Assembly (NCBI GenBank): GCA_038317345.1
Contig: JBBQBH010000017.1
Location: forward strand, 1-51,556
Origin: Mayfieldus sp038317345
GTDB lineage: Bacteria; Actinomycetota; Thermoleophilia; Solirubrobacterales; 70-9
DNA length: 51,556 nt
Reading direction: 5' to 3'
Part shown: positions 1 through 6,990 of the stretch, one piece after another
Layout: each line of letters starts with the position of its first letter
Numbering within the stretch: position 1 is the stretch's first letter
Notes under the pieces: generated by a model
What the model was told of the DNA's origin: nothing
Databases searched by the model: none
What the model saw: the letters and a program-made list of their open reading frames with translations, nothing else
Translations under genes and position numbers: made by a program

Positions 1-1
1 C

Positions 2-106
2 GACACGATCCGAGACAACCCTTATGAGTTCATCTCGGATCGCGCCCGCGACGCGAGCGTCAAGTACGGAGTGAAGAGCATCTCGCTGCTGGCGGTCAAG
101 CCCTGA
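2..106 (+). CDS. C-terminal end of an unidentified protein (partial)
   Basis: An open frame enters from the left edge and ends at TGA 104-106, leaving 34 residues that finish YGVKSISLLAVKP. The tail vaguely resembles the last beta strand of small SAM-dependent methyltransferases, which often end in a strand plus VKP, but too little is present to decide. It lies 18 bases upstream of the SnoaL-like gene on the same strand, so the two may be cotranscribed. Confidence 0.5.
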   Translation, partial: DTIRDNPYEFISDRARDASVKYGVKSISLLAVKP

Positions 107-124
107 CCATTTAGGAGAGCCCAA

Positions 125-571
125 ATGCCTAGCGACACCGCCACCCAGTCCGCTCACACCGCAACCGCCCGACAGGCGCTGGAGGAGGTCTGCTCCGGCA
201 AGAACCTGGGTGGGATCCCCGACGTCTATCACCCGGACTTCGTCGACCACGTAAACGCCCTCGAGTACCGGGGACACGAGGGGGCGCGCCGCTCGGTGGC
301 CCTCTACCTCGCACTCTTCCCTGATCTCCGCTTCGTCGTCGACGAGCAGGTAAGCGAGGGCAATCGCGTTGCCTCGCGCTGGACCCTCCACGGCACTCAT
401 CGGAGGCGACGCGTGACGCTCCAGGGGATCGTGATCAGCCGCTTCGAAGACGGCCGGATCATCGAGGATTGGGCCGCAAGCGACACGATGGAGATCCCCC
501 GGCAGCTCGGCGTCTGGCGGTCCCTGCTGCTGCTCGTGCAACACGGCAAGCTGTTGCGAAACCGCAGCTAG
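125..571 (+). CDS. SnoaL-like ester cyclase / NTF2-fold protein
   Basis: 148 residues. The sequence follows the SnoaL-like (polyketide cyclase-like, NTF2-fold) pattern: an N-terminal helix, a Y-x-x-D-F-V-D-H motif near residues 37-44, the G-x-E-G segment, then beta strands carrying ASRWTLHGTH and the D-G-R-I-I-E-D-W motif near 116-123. Such proteins are small cone-shaped cyclases or isomerases; most actinobacterial members have no known substrate. The start is supported by AGGAGA ten bases upstream. The 3' end lies directly against a tRNA remnant, so the C-terminal tail (LLLLVQHGKLLRNRS) may have been altered by an integration event. Confidence 0.85.
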   Translation: MPSDTATQSAHTATARQALEEVCSGKNLGGIPDVYHPDFVDHVNALEYRGHEGARRSVALYLALFPDLRFVVDEQVSEGNRVASRWTLHGTHRRRRVTLQGIVISRFEDGRIIEDWAASDTMEIPRQLGVWRSLLLLVQHGKLLRNRS

Positions 572-582
572 CTCGCGTACCG

Positions 583-626
583 CACTGCGGACCGAAAGGT
601 CGCTGGTTCAAATCCAGTCGCCCCGA
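583..626 (+). other. 3' fragment of a class II tRNA gene, probable attachment-site scar
   Basis: The segment shows a long-variable-arm hairpin GACC-GAAA-GGTC (590-601), a T arm with stem 602-606/614-618 around the 7-base loop TTCAAAT (607-613), then an acceptor 3' strand CGCCCCG (619-625) and discriminator A (626). No D arm, anticodon arm or matching 5' acceptor strand (CGGGGCG) is found upstream, and CCA is not encoded. The variable arm points to tRNA-Tyr, -Ser or -Leu. The antisense frames give LDLNQRP- and ATGFEPATF-type peptides, which I know as spurious translations across tRNA genes. A lone tRNA 3' half is the usual product of tyrosine-integrase insertion or excision. Confidence 0.7.
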
Positions 627-1248
627 CTGGTTCAACTCGGCCGTCGGGCACGGGGAGTGCATGACACGCTTGCGCACCGCGCCGCACGGGCCCGCATCGC
701 GCGCGGCGAGTCAGACACAAGCCAGACATATGGCCGGGCTTCGCGAGACACACGAGCCGAGGTCATTCGACGAGCCCTTCAGCCGTGACTGCGCTGGTCA
801 ACGGGCGTTCAGGTCTTTTCTCTGCCTTGAACAACGCGCCCAGCTAGGGCTCCTCCTTTTCGCGCAGCGGGAGGGGAGCCGCAAAGACGTTGGGCTACCG
901 CTTCTCGTTCAAAGCGGATGTGCGATCGACTTCTATGTCGGAGATCGCATCGCCGGCCGGGGGGGCACGCCTCGGGTGCGCGCTCCAAGCCGCCGGTAAG
1001 CACGCGCCAAGGCCCGTGCCAAGGGGCCGTGTCGAGGCTGCCTGGCGGTCTCCCTCATAAGCGCGCGCGATCGTACTCCGACAGCTCGCAGCAGATCGCC
1101 GTTGCCATGGCTATAGGTCCGACGCTATGTAGGAATTACCGACGATACTTCAGCGGGTGGCGGCGGGTGTCCGACTGGCTCGCTCCTCGCCACCACCCTT
1201 TTTCATGCCGTTCCTCGACCGTCTTTGCGCGCAGATCAATGGTGGGAT
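627..1248. other. Gene-poor stretch after the tRNA fragment
   Basis: No convincing protein-coding frame was found. Open frames here have low-complexity Arg/Ser/Pro-rich translations typical of GC-rich noncoding frames, and none carries a recognisable motif with a ribosome binding site. It may be the decayed interior of an integrated element, since it begins at the tRNA fragment. Confidence 0.5.
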
Positions 1249-1509
1249 TCAAGGTTTCGGCTCCACGATCCAGAGGTGCTGGCGCCAGTTCCTGTCGATG
1301 TCATCCAGCGCAGCCACAACTATGCGTCCCGCTTGCTCGAAGCTGACGCCTTCGCCCACATCGATGGAGATGAATGGGTCATCGGGCTTCCGAAACCCCG
1401 GAGCGACGAGCGAGAAGCGCTTCCCGAGCGCGGTGACGATTTCGTCGGCTTGCTCCGATTCGCCCGGGCGCCTCTGGGATAGCGTGACGAGGCGACGTTT
1501 CCGCGGCAC
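1249..1509 (-). CDS. Small hypothetical protein
   Basis: 86 residues from a GTG start. I do not recognise the family. The composition is that of a real alpha/beta protein, unlike the surrounding shadow frames: the middle (GKRFSLVAPGF, then PFISIDVGEG) has strand-like alternation and the end has an amphipathic helix followed by WRQHLWIVEP. The N-terminal 15 residues are basic and may be over-extended, as no clear ribosome binding site precedes the GTG. It stands alone between two poorly coding stretches. Confidence 0.5.
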   Translation of the reverse strand: MPRKRRLVTLSQRRPGESEQADEIVTALGKRFSLVAPGFRKPDDPFISIDVGEGVSFEQAGRIVVAALDDIDRNWRQHLWIVEPKP

Positions 1510-1910
1510 ACTAATAGAGACGCCCTTGTGTGAACGGGGCAGACCCGATCACGGACGAGCGCGGATCGCGTACACGGTCACTGTATGAGGCCCCCCGTGA
1601 GCTGGATGCGGCGTCCTGCCGACGGTGGCCGGCGAGGGATGCCCTGCTTGCGGGTTCCCGCTTATCCCCAATAGCGGCATACTACGCGCTGTCGGAGCCC
1701 TCGTCAGCTGTCTCAGTGGCGAGATTTCCGGATCACGGCGCGTACCGTTCCGATAGCGCCTGCCACCGGTTCATCGCTCCGAATCCCAAGACCTTTCCCA
1801 TCGCCCTCGACCAAAACCCGGCGACGTTGTGGAAGATCAGCCGACCTAAGAGGAGGCGCCGCGGGACCCGCGAGCGATCAGGGTTTTCCCGGCGCTCTCG
1901 CTCTGTTGCC
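1510..1910. other. Noncoding or degraded stretch
   Basis: No gene is supported. The long plus-strand frame covering this interval translates into Arg/Ser-rich sequence without domain pattern or ribosome binding site. I see no repeat, tRNA or clear terminator. Confidence 0.45.
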
Positions 1911-2090
1911 TCAGATTCCGGGAAGGAGGCCGGCCGCTGCAGCCGCCAGGATCAGCGCGATAGCCACCAGCGCCCCAACCACAGCGCTAACCGCCAATGG
2001 CAGTGGGCTGAGCCCTAGCGTGCCTTCGATTAGAGCGCGTAGAATTTTCAGCGTTGGTCGAGGCGGGGTGGGTTGTTCACTCCTGATCAC
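1911..2090 (-). CDS. Small single-pass membrane protein
   Basis: 59 residues from the GTG at 2088-2090. The protein has a polar N-terminus, a short amphipathic helix (LKILRALIEGTLGL) and one hydrophobic helix of about 25 residues (LAVSAVVGALVAIALILAAA). Function unknown. The frame stays open to 2165, but that longer version would place the perfect BlaI-like palindrome 2117-2133 inside the coding sequence; the shorter start leaves the palindrome 27 bases upstream, where an operator belongs. The start is therefore chosen by context, not by a strong ribosome binding site. It lies downstream of the tlpA-like gene in the same direction, 71 bases away. Confidence 0.5.
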   Translation of the reverse strand: MIRSEQPTPPRPTLKILRALIEGTLGLSPLPLAVSAVVGALVAIALILAAAAAGLLPGI

Positions 2091-2116
2091 GCCAAATGTG
2101 CCGCGCCGGGGGGCGA

Positions 2117-2133
2117 TCCTACAGGTTGTAGGA
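2117..2133. promoter_or_regulatory. BlaI-type operator, site A (perfect palindrome)
   Basis: TCCTACA-GGT-TGTAGGA is a perfect 7-bp inverted repeat with a 3-bp spacer. BlaI/MecI/CopY repressors bind palindromes with TACA/TGTA half-sites. The same 7-3-7 geometry recurs near 4214, 5529, 6948, 13290 and 14722, around a blaI-like gene at 5588. Here it sits before the small membrane-protein gene (minus strand). Confidence 0.65.
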
Positions 2134-2161
2134 GAGCAGCTTCCCCCCGCCGCCCAACGAA

Positions 2162-2860
2162 TCACCGCTGGCTCTTGCGTGCTCCACCCTGCTCGGTTCC
2201 CACTACTTGACCTGCGCGAGCTGCCCGCACACCTGTCGCCAGCAGCTGGGGCGTGACGACCCCGACCACATGGCCGACGACGCGAGAACGACGATCGATG
2301 AAGTAGGTCTCCGGTATTCCGGTCGCTCCGTAGCTACGAGCGACGTCTGGGCCTTGGTCGCGGATTGTCGGATAGCTGATCCTGAATTCCTTTAGGAACT
2401 GCTGAGCATCCCCGGTTAGGTCCTGAATGTTCAGTCCGAGGTAGAGGACTCCACGGCTGGCATCGCGACGCCACCCGCGCTCGAGAATGGGTGCCTCCTC
2501 GCGGCACGGCGCACACCACGAGGCCCAGAAGTTGAGCACCACCGGGGTGCCGCGCAATTCCTCGATGCTGAGCTTGCTATCGGCAAACGCGGCATGCAGC
2601 ACGCGGCTCAGGGTATGAGGGGCCAGACCGTGGCTCAGCCTGGGAAGCGCGAAGCCTGGCGCCGCGTGCCCTTGGTCGGGTAATAACACCGGAAGATCAA
2701 ACCCGGGTGCCGGCGTTGCCCGCCCATTTGCGAGATTGTTGTCGATCGCCTTGTTGTTGCCCTTTATCAGCAGGCCGTAGGTCAGCAGGCCCAACAGCGC
2801 CACCGTGCCCAGCGCCGCCAGCAGGGGACCGCGGCGAACTCGCGAGAACCACCGCGTCAA
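2162..2860 (-). CDS. TlpA/ResA-like membrane-anchored thiol-disulfide oxidoreductase (copy 1)
   Basis: 232 residues from a TTG start that overlaps the lgt stop as TTGA; the resulting MTRWFSR start matches MSRWRS of the second copy, which decides the start. An N-terminal anchor helix (about 11-32) is followed by a linker and a periplasmic thioredoxin fold: VVLNFWASW-C116-A-P-C119, and the cis-proline loop GIPETYF near 181-187. TlpA/CcmG-family proteins reduce or exchange disulfides outside the membrane, often for cytochrome c maturation or metal-centre assembly; no cytochrome c genes are visible here. It is the last gene of a membrane protein-lgt-tlpA operon. Confidence 0.88.
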   Translation of the reverse strand: MTRWFSRVRRGPLLAALGTVALLGLLTYGLLIKGNNKAIDNNLANGRATPAPGFDLPVLLPDQGHAAPGFALPRLSHGLAPHTLSRVLHAAFADSKLSIEELRGTPVVLNFWASWCAPCREEAPILERGWRRDASRGVLYLGLNIQDLTGDAQQFLKEFRISYPTIRDQGPDVARSYGATGIPETYFIDRRSRVVGHVVGVVTPQLLATGVRAARAGQVVGTEQGGARKSQR

Positions 2861-3684
2861 GGCGAAGCCGCGCCGGCTGACGCAGGCTGGTGCTCGCCGG
2901 GGTCGGGCGAGCGGCGTGCCTGACGTGCAAAGCACCAAGCGCCCAAACCGGCGAGCGCCAACAGAGCCAGGCTGGTGAGCTGCGCCTGGCGCAGGCCCAG
3001 GGCCACGACGTTGGTGTCGCGGATGACGAAGAAGATCAGGAAGCGACCGGCCGCGTAAACGGCGACGGTCAGGCACAACAAGAGCCCAGGCGGACGAATG
3101 CGGTCGCGGAGCGGCCAAAAGACCGCCAACATCAGCAGCGCCAGCAGAATTTCGTAAAAGGCTCCCGACTGATAGGCAAGATGAGAACTCGGCACCGCCG
3201 CGCCGGGGTTGGTGTAGTGGAAGCCCCATGGGGCGTTGGTCGGGGGCCCGTAGTGCTCGCCGTTGATCAGGTCGCCGATCCGGCCCACGGCCATGCCGAG
3301 CGGAAAGCCAGCGGCCAACGAGTCCACATAACTCAGCGGCCGCTCCTTACGCCACAGATACAGCGCCACCGCTGGAAGACCGACGATGATTGCTCCATAG
3401 AAGGCGTAGCCGTTTTGGCCCAACCATTCGCCGGGTCGAATCAGCGCCGAGGCGTCGCTTTGCACGAGGTAGTAAAAGCGCGCGCCGATCATCCCGGCGA
3501 CGGCAAGGATCAAGATCGCGAGTTGCAAGCGGTCGGGCTCCAGTTGACGCTCTTTGCCATAGCGCAGGGCCAGCCAGCCGCCGGCGAGGATCCCGATAGC
3601 AATCATCAACCCGTGCCAGGCCAAGGTCATCGGGCCCACGTGAAAGCTGGGCGGCAGGCTTATCGTGATCGTCGCGTCGAGCAC
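2857..3684 (-). CDS. lgt: Prolipoprotein diacylglyceryl transferase (Lgt family)
   Basis: 275 residues from a GTG start. Lgt moves diacylglycerol from phosphatidylglycerol to the lipobox cysteine of prolipoproteins in the cytoplasmic membrane. Visible are about seven hydrophobic helices, the AWHGLM segment near 22-27 and the Lgt signature GRIGDLINGEHYG at 134-146 (consensus GRxGNFxNxExxG, with Asp in place of the usual Asn). Only six bases separate it from the upstream membrane-protein gene and it overlaps the downstream tlpA-like gene by four bases, so the three are one operon. Because it sits in a stress-type operon, it may be a second, inducible Lgt or a variant with a special client set; this is inference. 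Confidence 0.9.
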   Translation of the reverse strand: MLDATITISLPPSFHVGPMTLAWHGLMIAIGILAGGWLALRYGKERQLEPDRLQLAILILAVAGMIGARFYYLVQSDASALIRPGEWLGQNGYAFYGAIIVGLPAVALYLWRKERPLSYVDSLAAGFPLGMAVGRIGDLINGEHYGPPTNAPWGFHYTNPGAAVPSSHLAYQSGAFYEILLALLMLAVFWPLRDRIRPPGLLLCLTVAVYAAGRFLIFFVIRDTNVVALGLRQAQLTSLALLALAGLGAWCFARQARRSPDPGEHQPASAGAASP

Positions 3685-3690
3685 CGCGTC

Positions 3691-4194
3691 TTAGGACGCG
3701 TGGGCGCCGCTCGCCGGCATCGGGCAGCCCTGAGCCAGAAATCGCAGGCGGACGAGCAGACCAACAGCAGCTAGGAGAACGGCGAGTAGGCCGAGCAGCG
3801 GCTGCAGCGGCGCGAAGTAGCTCAGAGCTCCGGAGACGCCAAGGACGGCCACGATCAGCTTGTTGCAGATTGGGCAGCCGATTGCCAGATATCCCAGAAA
3901 GCCACTGCCCAGGCCGCTGTGCGGGGCAGCTCGCGCGCCACCCATCGCATAAGTAGCCAACAGCATCCCGCTGAGCAAGCTGACAACCACCCACCAGACG
4001 TACTGCTCAGTTGTGATCGCGGTCATGCGTGTGTACCACGGGTTGGCCAAGACATCGGTCGGGATTCCGATCAATGCTGCAACGGCCGCAGTTCCCAGAA
4101 CAGAAACGGCGATGAAACGCCGGTCGTGAGCCGCGAGCTTGAACCCGGCCAGTGCAGGTCCGAGGAGGCTGAGCGATCGTCGAGCGATTTGCAT
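3691..4194 (-). CDS. Polytopic membrane protein with CPIC motif
   Basis: 167 residues, four to five predicted membrane helices (about 28-48, 66-86, 97-121, 126-150). I do not recognise a named family. The notable feature is IGCPICNKL at 105-113, a C-x2-C pair (C107, C110) at the start of a helix, plus C157 in GCPMP near the C-terminus. A membrane dithiol next to a TlpA-like thioredoxin suggests electron or thiol transfer through the membrane, or metal binding; this is inference. It is the first gene of the operon with lgt and tlpA, preceded by operator site B. A 33-residue remnant of a second copy lies at 5407-5508. Confidence 0.7.
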   Translation of the reverse strand: MQIARRSLSLLGPALAGFKLAAHDRRFIAVSVLGTAAVAALIGIPTDVLANPWYTRMTAITTEQYVWWVVVSLLSGMLLATYAMGGARAAPHSGLGSGFLGYLAIGCPICNKLIVAVLGVSGALSYFAPLQPLLGLLAVLLAAVGLLVRLRFLAQGCPMPASGAHAS

Positions 4195-4213
4195 GTTGAG
4201 AAGCCGGATTGTC

Positions 4214-4230
4214 TCCTACACCGCGTAAGA
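4214..4230. promoter_or_regulatory. BlaI-type operator, site B, before the membrane protein-lgt-tlpA operon
   Basis: TCCTACA-CCG-CGTAAGA matches the symmetric site at 12 of 14 arm positions. On the minus strand a -10-like TATAGT (4235-4230) directly precedes it, so the palindrome would cover the start of transcription, 20-30 bases before the ATG at 4194. The flanks (ATTG before, CTATATCGG after) are the same as at site C, showing that the promoter was duplicated with the operon. Confidence 0.6.
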
Positions 4231-4451
4231 CTATATCGGGGCCGTTTTTCTGACCCATCGGCTTGCAGGCGGGACCTCGTCCAAGGATCCTCATTTCCAA
4301 AGGGGCATTCTGCGGCGCGCTTGCCGCCTGGATGCGCCGTGCTTCGAGCGTGAGTGAGCTTGCGATGTTCGGCGAGGCGCGTCGCCCGTCGCCCGCTGAC
4401 GCCGAGCGACGGTAAGTCCTGTCCCAGCGGCGCCTCTGCTCGGCGTCTGTT

Positions 4452-5138
4452 CTAGCCCACTGGTCCTCGCAGGATTCCAATCACCTGCCCGGTGCGGGCA
4501 GCCTGAACTCCGGTCGCCAGGGTCCTGGGCGTGACCTTTCCCACGATATGGCCCACGACGCGACCACGGCGATCAATGAAGTACGTTTCCGGTATTCCTA
4601 TAGCGCCGTAGGCTACGGGGGCTGTGTTTTGCTGATCGCGAATCGTCGGATAGTTGATTCCGAACTCGCGTAGAAAGTTGCGAGCGCCATCGGTCAAATC
4701 CTGAACGTTTAACCCTAGATAGAGCACGCCACGACGCGAGTCGCGGCCCCAGCCACGCTTGAGCATTGGCGCTTCTTCGCGGCAGGGGTCGCACCACGAC
4801 GCCCAGAAATTCAGGACGACTGGAAGGCCCCGCAGTTCCGAGAGGTCGATCTGGCCGTCGGCGACGGCGGATCTCAGGCGCCGCGCCAGCGAGGACGATG
4901 GAGTGGCACTCGTCCGAAGTTCGGGCCGCCGCAAGCGGGGTGCGATGGCAGGCTGGTCAGCGATTAGGACCGGCAGCTTGAAACCTGGGGCCGCGGTCGG
5001 CTTTCCTTTGACCAGGTTGTTGTCTATCGAGCTTCGCGCTTTTGAGAGCAGACCAAAGCCAAGCAGGACCAGCACAACCAGCGCAATAATTGCACCGAGT
5101 GCAGGTCCCGGACGAAGGAGAGAGCGCCACCTGCTCAT
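4452..5138 (-). CDS. TlpA/ResA-like membrane-anchored thiol-disulfide oxidoreductase (copy 2)
   Basis: 228 residues; paralogue of the 2162-2860 gene with the same layout: anchor helix about 12-31, SSIDNNLVKGKP linker (copy 1 has KAIDNNLANGRA), thioredoxin active site C116-D-P-C119 in NFWASWCDPC, and GIPETYF. The middle-residue change A-P to D-P may shift redox potential. Its ATG overlaps the stop of the lgt remnant as ATGA, the same coupling as in copy 1. The gene is intact although both genes upstream of it in the duplicated operon are destroyed, which suggests selection to keep it. Confidence 0.88.
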   Translation of the reverse strand: MSRWRSLLRPGPALGAIIALVVLVLLGFGLLSKARSSIDNNLVKGKPTAAPGFKLPVLIADQPAIAPRLRRPELRTSATPSSSLARRLRSAVADGQIDLSELRGLPVVLNFWASWCDPCREEAPMLKRGWGRDSRRGVLYLGLNVQDLTDGARNFLREFGINYPTIRDQQNTAPVAYGAIGIPETYFIDRRGRVVGHIVGKVTPRTLATGVQAARTGQVIGILRGPVG

Positions 5139-5420
5139 GGTCGCGGCGGGGTCGGGCTCGTAGTCTCAGTGGTTCTGACTCCGCCGCCGGCCCCGGGCGA
5201 CGCTCGCCGAGTCAGCCAGACTGCGCCAGCAGTGCCCATCCCGAGGAGCGCCGGACTCGTGTGTTGGGCTTGGCGCGGCCCCAAAGCGGCAACCTGCGTG
5301 CCGCGGAAGACACAGCAGATCAGGAATCGACCCTCGGCATAGAGCGCGACCGTGAGACTCAGCATCAGCCCCGGCGTACGTAGTCGGAGCGGCCAGAGGA
5401 TCGCCATCATCGCAAGCGCC
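5135..5420 (-). pseudogene. C-terminal remnant of a second lgt
   Basis: About 94 residues corresponding to the last third of Lgt (QILLALAMMAILWPLR aligns to EILLALLMLAVFWPLR of the intact copy, followed by RTPGLMLSLTVALYAEGRF). All upstream Lgt domains, including the signature loop, are missing. The frame upstream of the junction no longer matches Lgt; a short stretch resembling the Lgt N-terminus (ATITI) is fused just upstream in another frame. This copy cannot be an active transferase. Confidence 0.8.
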
Positions 5421-5508
5421 AGCAGGATCTGATCGTGATCGTCGCGGCGAGCCTGAGCCCGGCGAGGGCCGGCGGGAACAGCTTGAACGGTCGCCTAGCG
5501 ATTTGCAT
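5407..5508 (-). pseudogene. N-terminal remnant of the CPIC membrane protein
   Basis: An ATG at 5506-5508 opens a 33-residue frame beginning MQIARRPFKLFPPALAG, clearly homologous to MQIARRSLSLLGPALAG of the intact gene at 4194. After about 22 residues it switches into sequence resembling the start of lgt (ATITI) and then runs out of frame through the lgt remnant to a stop at 5407. The deletion thus removed most of this gene and the first two thirds of lgt. Confidence 0.75.
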
Positions 5509-5528
5509 GTGTTAGAGGCTGGATTGGC

Positions 5529-5545
5529 TCCTACAGATCGTAAGA
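5529..5545. promoter_or_regulatory. BlaI-type operator, site C, in the divergent promoter region of blaI
   Basis: TCCTACA-GAT-CGTAAGA (12 of 14 arm positions) lies between the duplicated minus-strand operon (start 5508) and blaI (start 5588). On the plus strand it sits between TTGGCT (5524-5529) and TATATC (5548-5553), 18 bases apart, a plausible promoter for blaI; on the minus strand TATAGC precedes it. A repressor here could control both directions and its own gene. Confidence 0.65.
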
Positions 5546-5587
5546 GCTATATCGGCGGCCTCGTGTGCGGCCTGTAGGGTGCCCGCC

Positions 5588-5986
5588 ATGGCCCAAGGCA
5601 AAGAGCCACTTCTCCAGGGCGAGCTGCAGCTTGAGCTGATGCGCGTCCTGTGGCGCAACGGCAACGCGACCGTCGAGCAAGCGCGCAAGCGTCTGCCCCC
5701 ACGCTTTCGCAGCAGTGCCTACACCACCGTGCAAACGGTTCTAAATCGCCTGGCGGATCGTGGACTGGTCGGCCGCGAGACACGAGGACGCGCGATCCTC
5801 TATGGGGCGAATGTCAGCGAGGCCGACTACTACTCGCGCTCGCTCCGCGACGCCCTGGCACCAGCCTCCCAGGAGGCGCGCCGAGCTGTCCTTGCTCAGC
5901 TAGTCGGCGATCTGAAGCCCGCAGAATTGGCTGAGGTCGAATCCCTGGCGCAGGCGACCGCCCGACGACGCCACAAGAGCCGATGA
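5588..5986 (+). CDS. BlaI/MecI/CopY-family transcriptional repressor
   Basis: 132 residues from ATG 5588 (a GTG at 5579 is possible). The N-terminal half is the BlaI winged helix: LQLELMRVLWRNGNATVEQ, then AYTTVQTVLNRLADRGLV, which is the recognition-helix region, then a basic wing (RETRGRAILY). The C-terminal helix (AVLAQLVGDLKPAELAEVESL) is the dimerisation part. BlaI proteins repress wall-stress or copper genes and are cleaved when a partner M56 protease is activated. Its stop overlaps the start of that protease gene (ATGA at 5983), and palindromes of BlaI type lie upstream and elsewhere within 10 kb. Confidence 0.92.
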   Translation: MAQGKEPLLQGELQLELMRVLWRNGNATVEQARKRLPPRFRSSAYTTVQTVLNRLADRGLVGRETRGRAILYGANVSEADYYSRSLRDALAPASQEARRAVLAQLVGDLKPAELAEVESLAQATARRRHKSR

Positions 5987-6945
5987 TCGAAGTCGCCGGC
6001 TTCACCGTCCTCGTTGCAGGAACAGCGCCGTATCTTCTGCCGCGAACCAAGCTCACTCCAGCCAGCGGCGTCATTTTGTGGCTAGCTGTCTTGGCCGCGC
6101 GAGCGCTGGCGTTGATGATGCTGGCGTTGGTCCTTGTCATCTTTCTGCCCGCCACCGAGATTTTCGAGCGCACGACCGGTTGGTGCGTGCACGCAGTGGT
6201 TCCCTTCCTCGCCGCCCACTTCGGTTTTTCCGGGCACCGTCTGGGCGATGTGGCAATCCTGATCCCGGCCGTTGTCATGGTCTCGTCTTTGTTGCTCGCC
6301 ATTTTCAGCCTTCGTCGCGCCGCCCGTGGAGTGCGGCGATGGCTCAAAGCCAGCGCAATTGGCGGAGGACCGGGACAGAGCGTCGTCGTCGGCGGTCCCG
6401 AGATCGTCGTTGCCGCCGCCGGTCTGCACCGCGCCCGCATCGTCGTTTCAACTGGCGCCTTGGCCAACCTCGATGAAGATGAGCTTGCGGCGGGTCTCGA
6501 GCATGAGCGAGGGCACATCACCCGCCGCCATAGCTACGTCGCAGTGCTTGGCGATCTTCTCTTCGCGCTAGCTCGGCCCTGGCCGGGCAGCCGCCGAGCC
6601 TTGGATGAGCTGCGCTTTCACCTCGAACGCGACGCCGATGAATACGCAGTGGCCCGCACAGGGGATCCGCTGGCATTGGCGGCGACAATCTGCAAAGCGG
6701 CTCGCTCGTCAAATCTCCAGCTCAGTCCTGGATTCGCAACGCTAAGCGGTCCGAGCGCGCCGACCCGATTGAACCTGCTGCTCGATCGTCCAGCCGCCCG
6801 GCCCAGCTTGCTCGCGGACGGGTTGGCCAAAAGCATCGCCATAGTCCTTCTCCTGACCGTGCTGGTCCTAGTTGCGGCGATGCCCGAGCTGGCTCAAGCG
6901 GGTATCGGCCATGCAGCTGGTCTCGCCGTGCATTGTCAGCAGTAA
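5983..6945 (+). CDS. M56-family (BlaR1-like) membrane metallopeptidase
   Basis: 320 residues. Three N-terminal hydrophobic helices (about 4-20, 30-56, 91-110) precede a cytoplasmic zinc protease domain with HERGH (174-178, the HExxH zinc site) and a downstream HLERDADEYA motif giving the third ligand; a last helix lies near 283-305. BlaR1/MecR1 proteins sense wall damage and cut BlaI. Unlike BlaR1 there is no penicillin-binding sensor domain after the last helix, so the signal is unlikely to be beta-lactam acylation. Translationally coupled to blaI by a four-base overlap. Confidence 0.9.
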   Translation: MIEVAGFTVLVAGTAPYLLPRTKLTPASGVILWLAVLAARALALMMLALVLVIFLPATEIFERTTGWCVHAVVPFLAAHFGFSGHRLGDVAILIPAVVMVSSLLLAIFSLRRAARGVRRWLKASAIGGGPGQSVVVGGPEIVVAAAGLHRARIVVSTGALANLDEDELAAGLEHERGHITRRHSYVAVLGDLLFALARPWPGSRRALDELRFHLERDADEYAVARTGDPLALAATICKAARSSNLQLSPGFATLSGPSAPTRLNLLLDRPAARPSLLADGLAKSIAIVLLLTVLVLVAAMPELAQAGIGHAAGLAVHCQQ

Positions 6946-6947
6946 GC

Positions 6948-6964
6948 TCCTACCTGCTGTAGGA
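6948..6964. promoter_or_regulatory. BlaI-type operator, site D
   Basis: TCCTACC-TGC-TGTAGGA matches 13 of 14 arm positions. It lies directly after the M56 stop and 27 bases before the next gene; TTGTCA (6934-6939) could serve as a -35. The following bases (ATCCTGTTAGGAG) contain a second partial half-site. This suggests separate BlaI control of the gene at 6991. Confidence 0.65.
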
Positions 6965-6990
6965 GAATCCTGTTAGGAGAAGGAGCCTTC

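Noticed and set aside
459..753. Minus-strand frames with LDLNQRPFG and ATGFEPATF peptides
   Set aside because: These are well-known spurious translations antisense to tRNA sequence; here they cover the tRNA 3' fragment at 583-626.
1530..2018. 162-codon plus-strand open frame
   Set aside because: Arg/Ser-rich translation, no ribosome binding site and no strand-helix pattern; treated as noncoding.
2890..3774. 294-codon plus-strand open frame
   Set aside because: Antisense shadow of lgt and the CPIC protein; Gln/Arg-rich without domain pattern.
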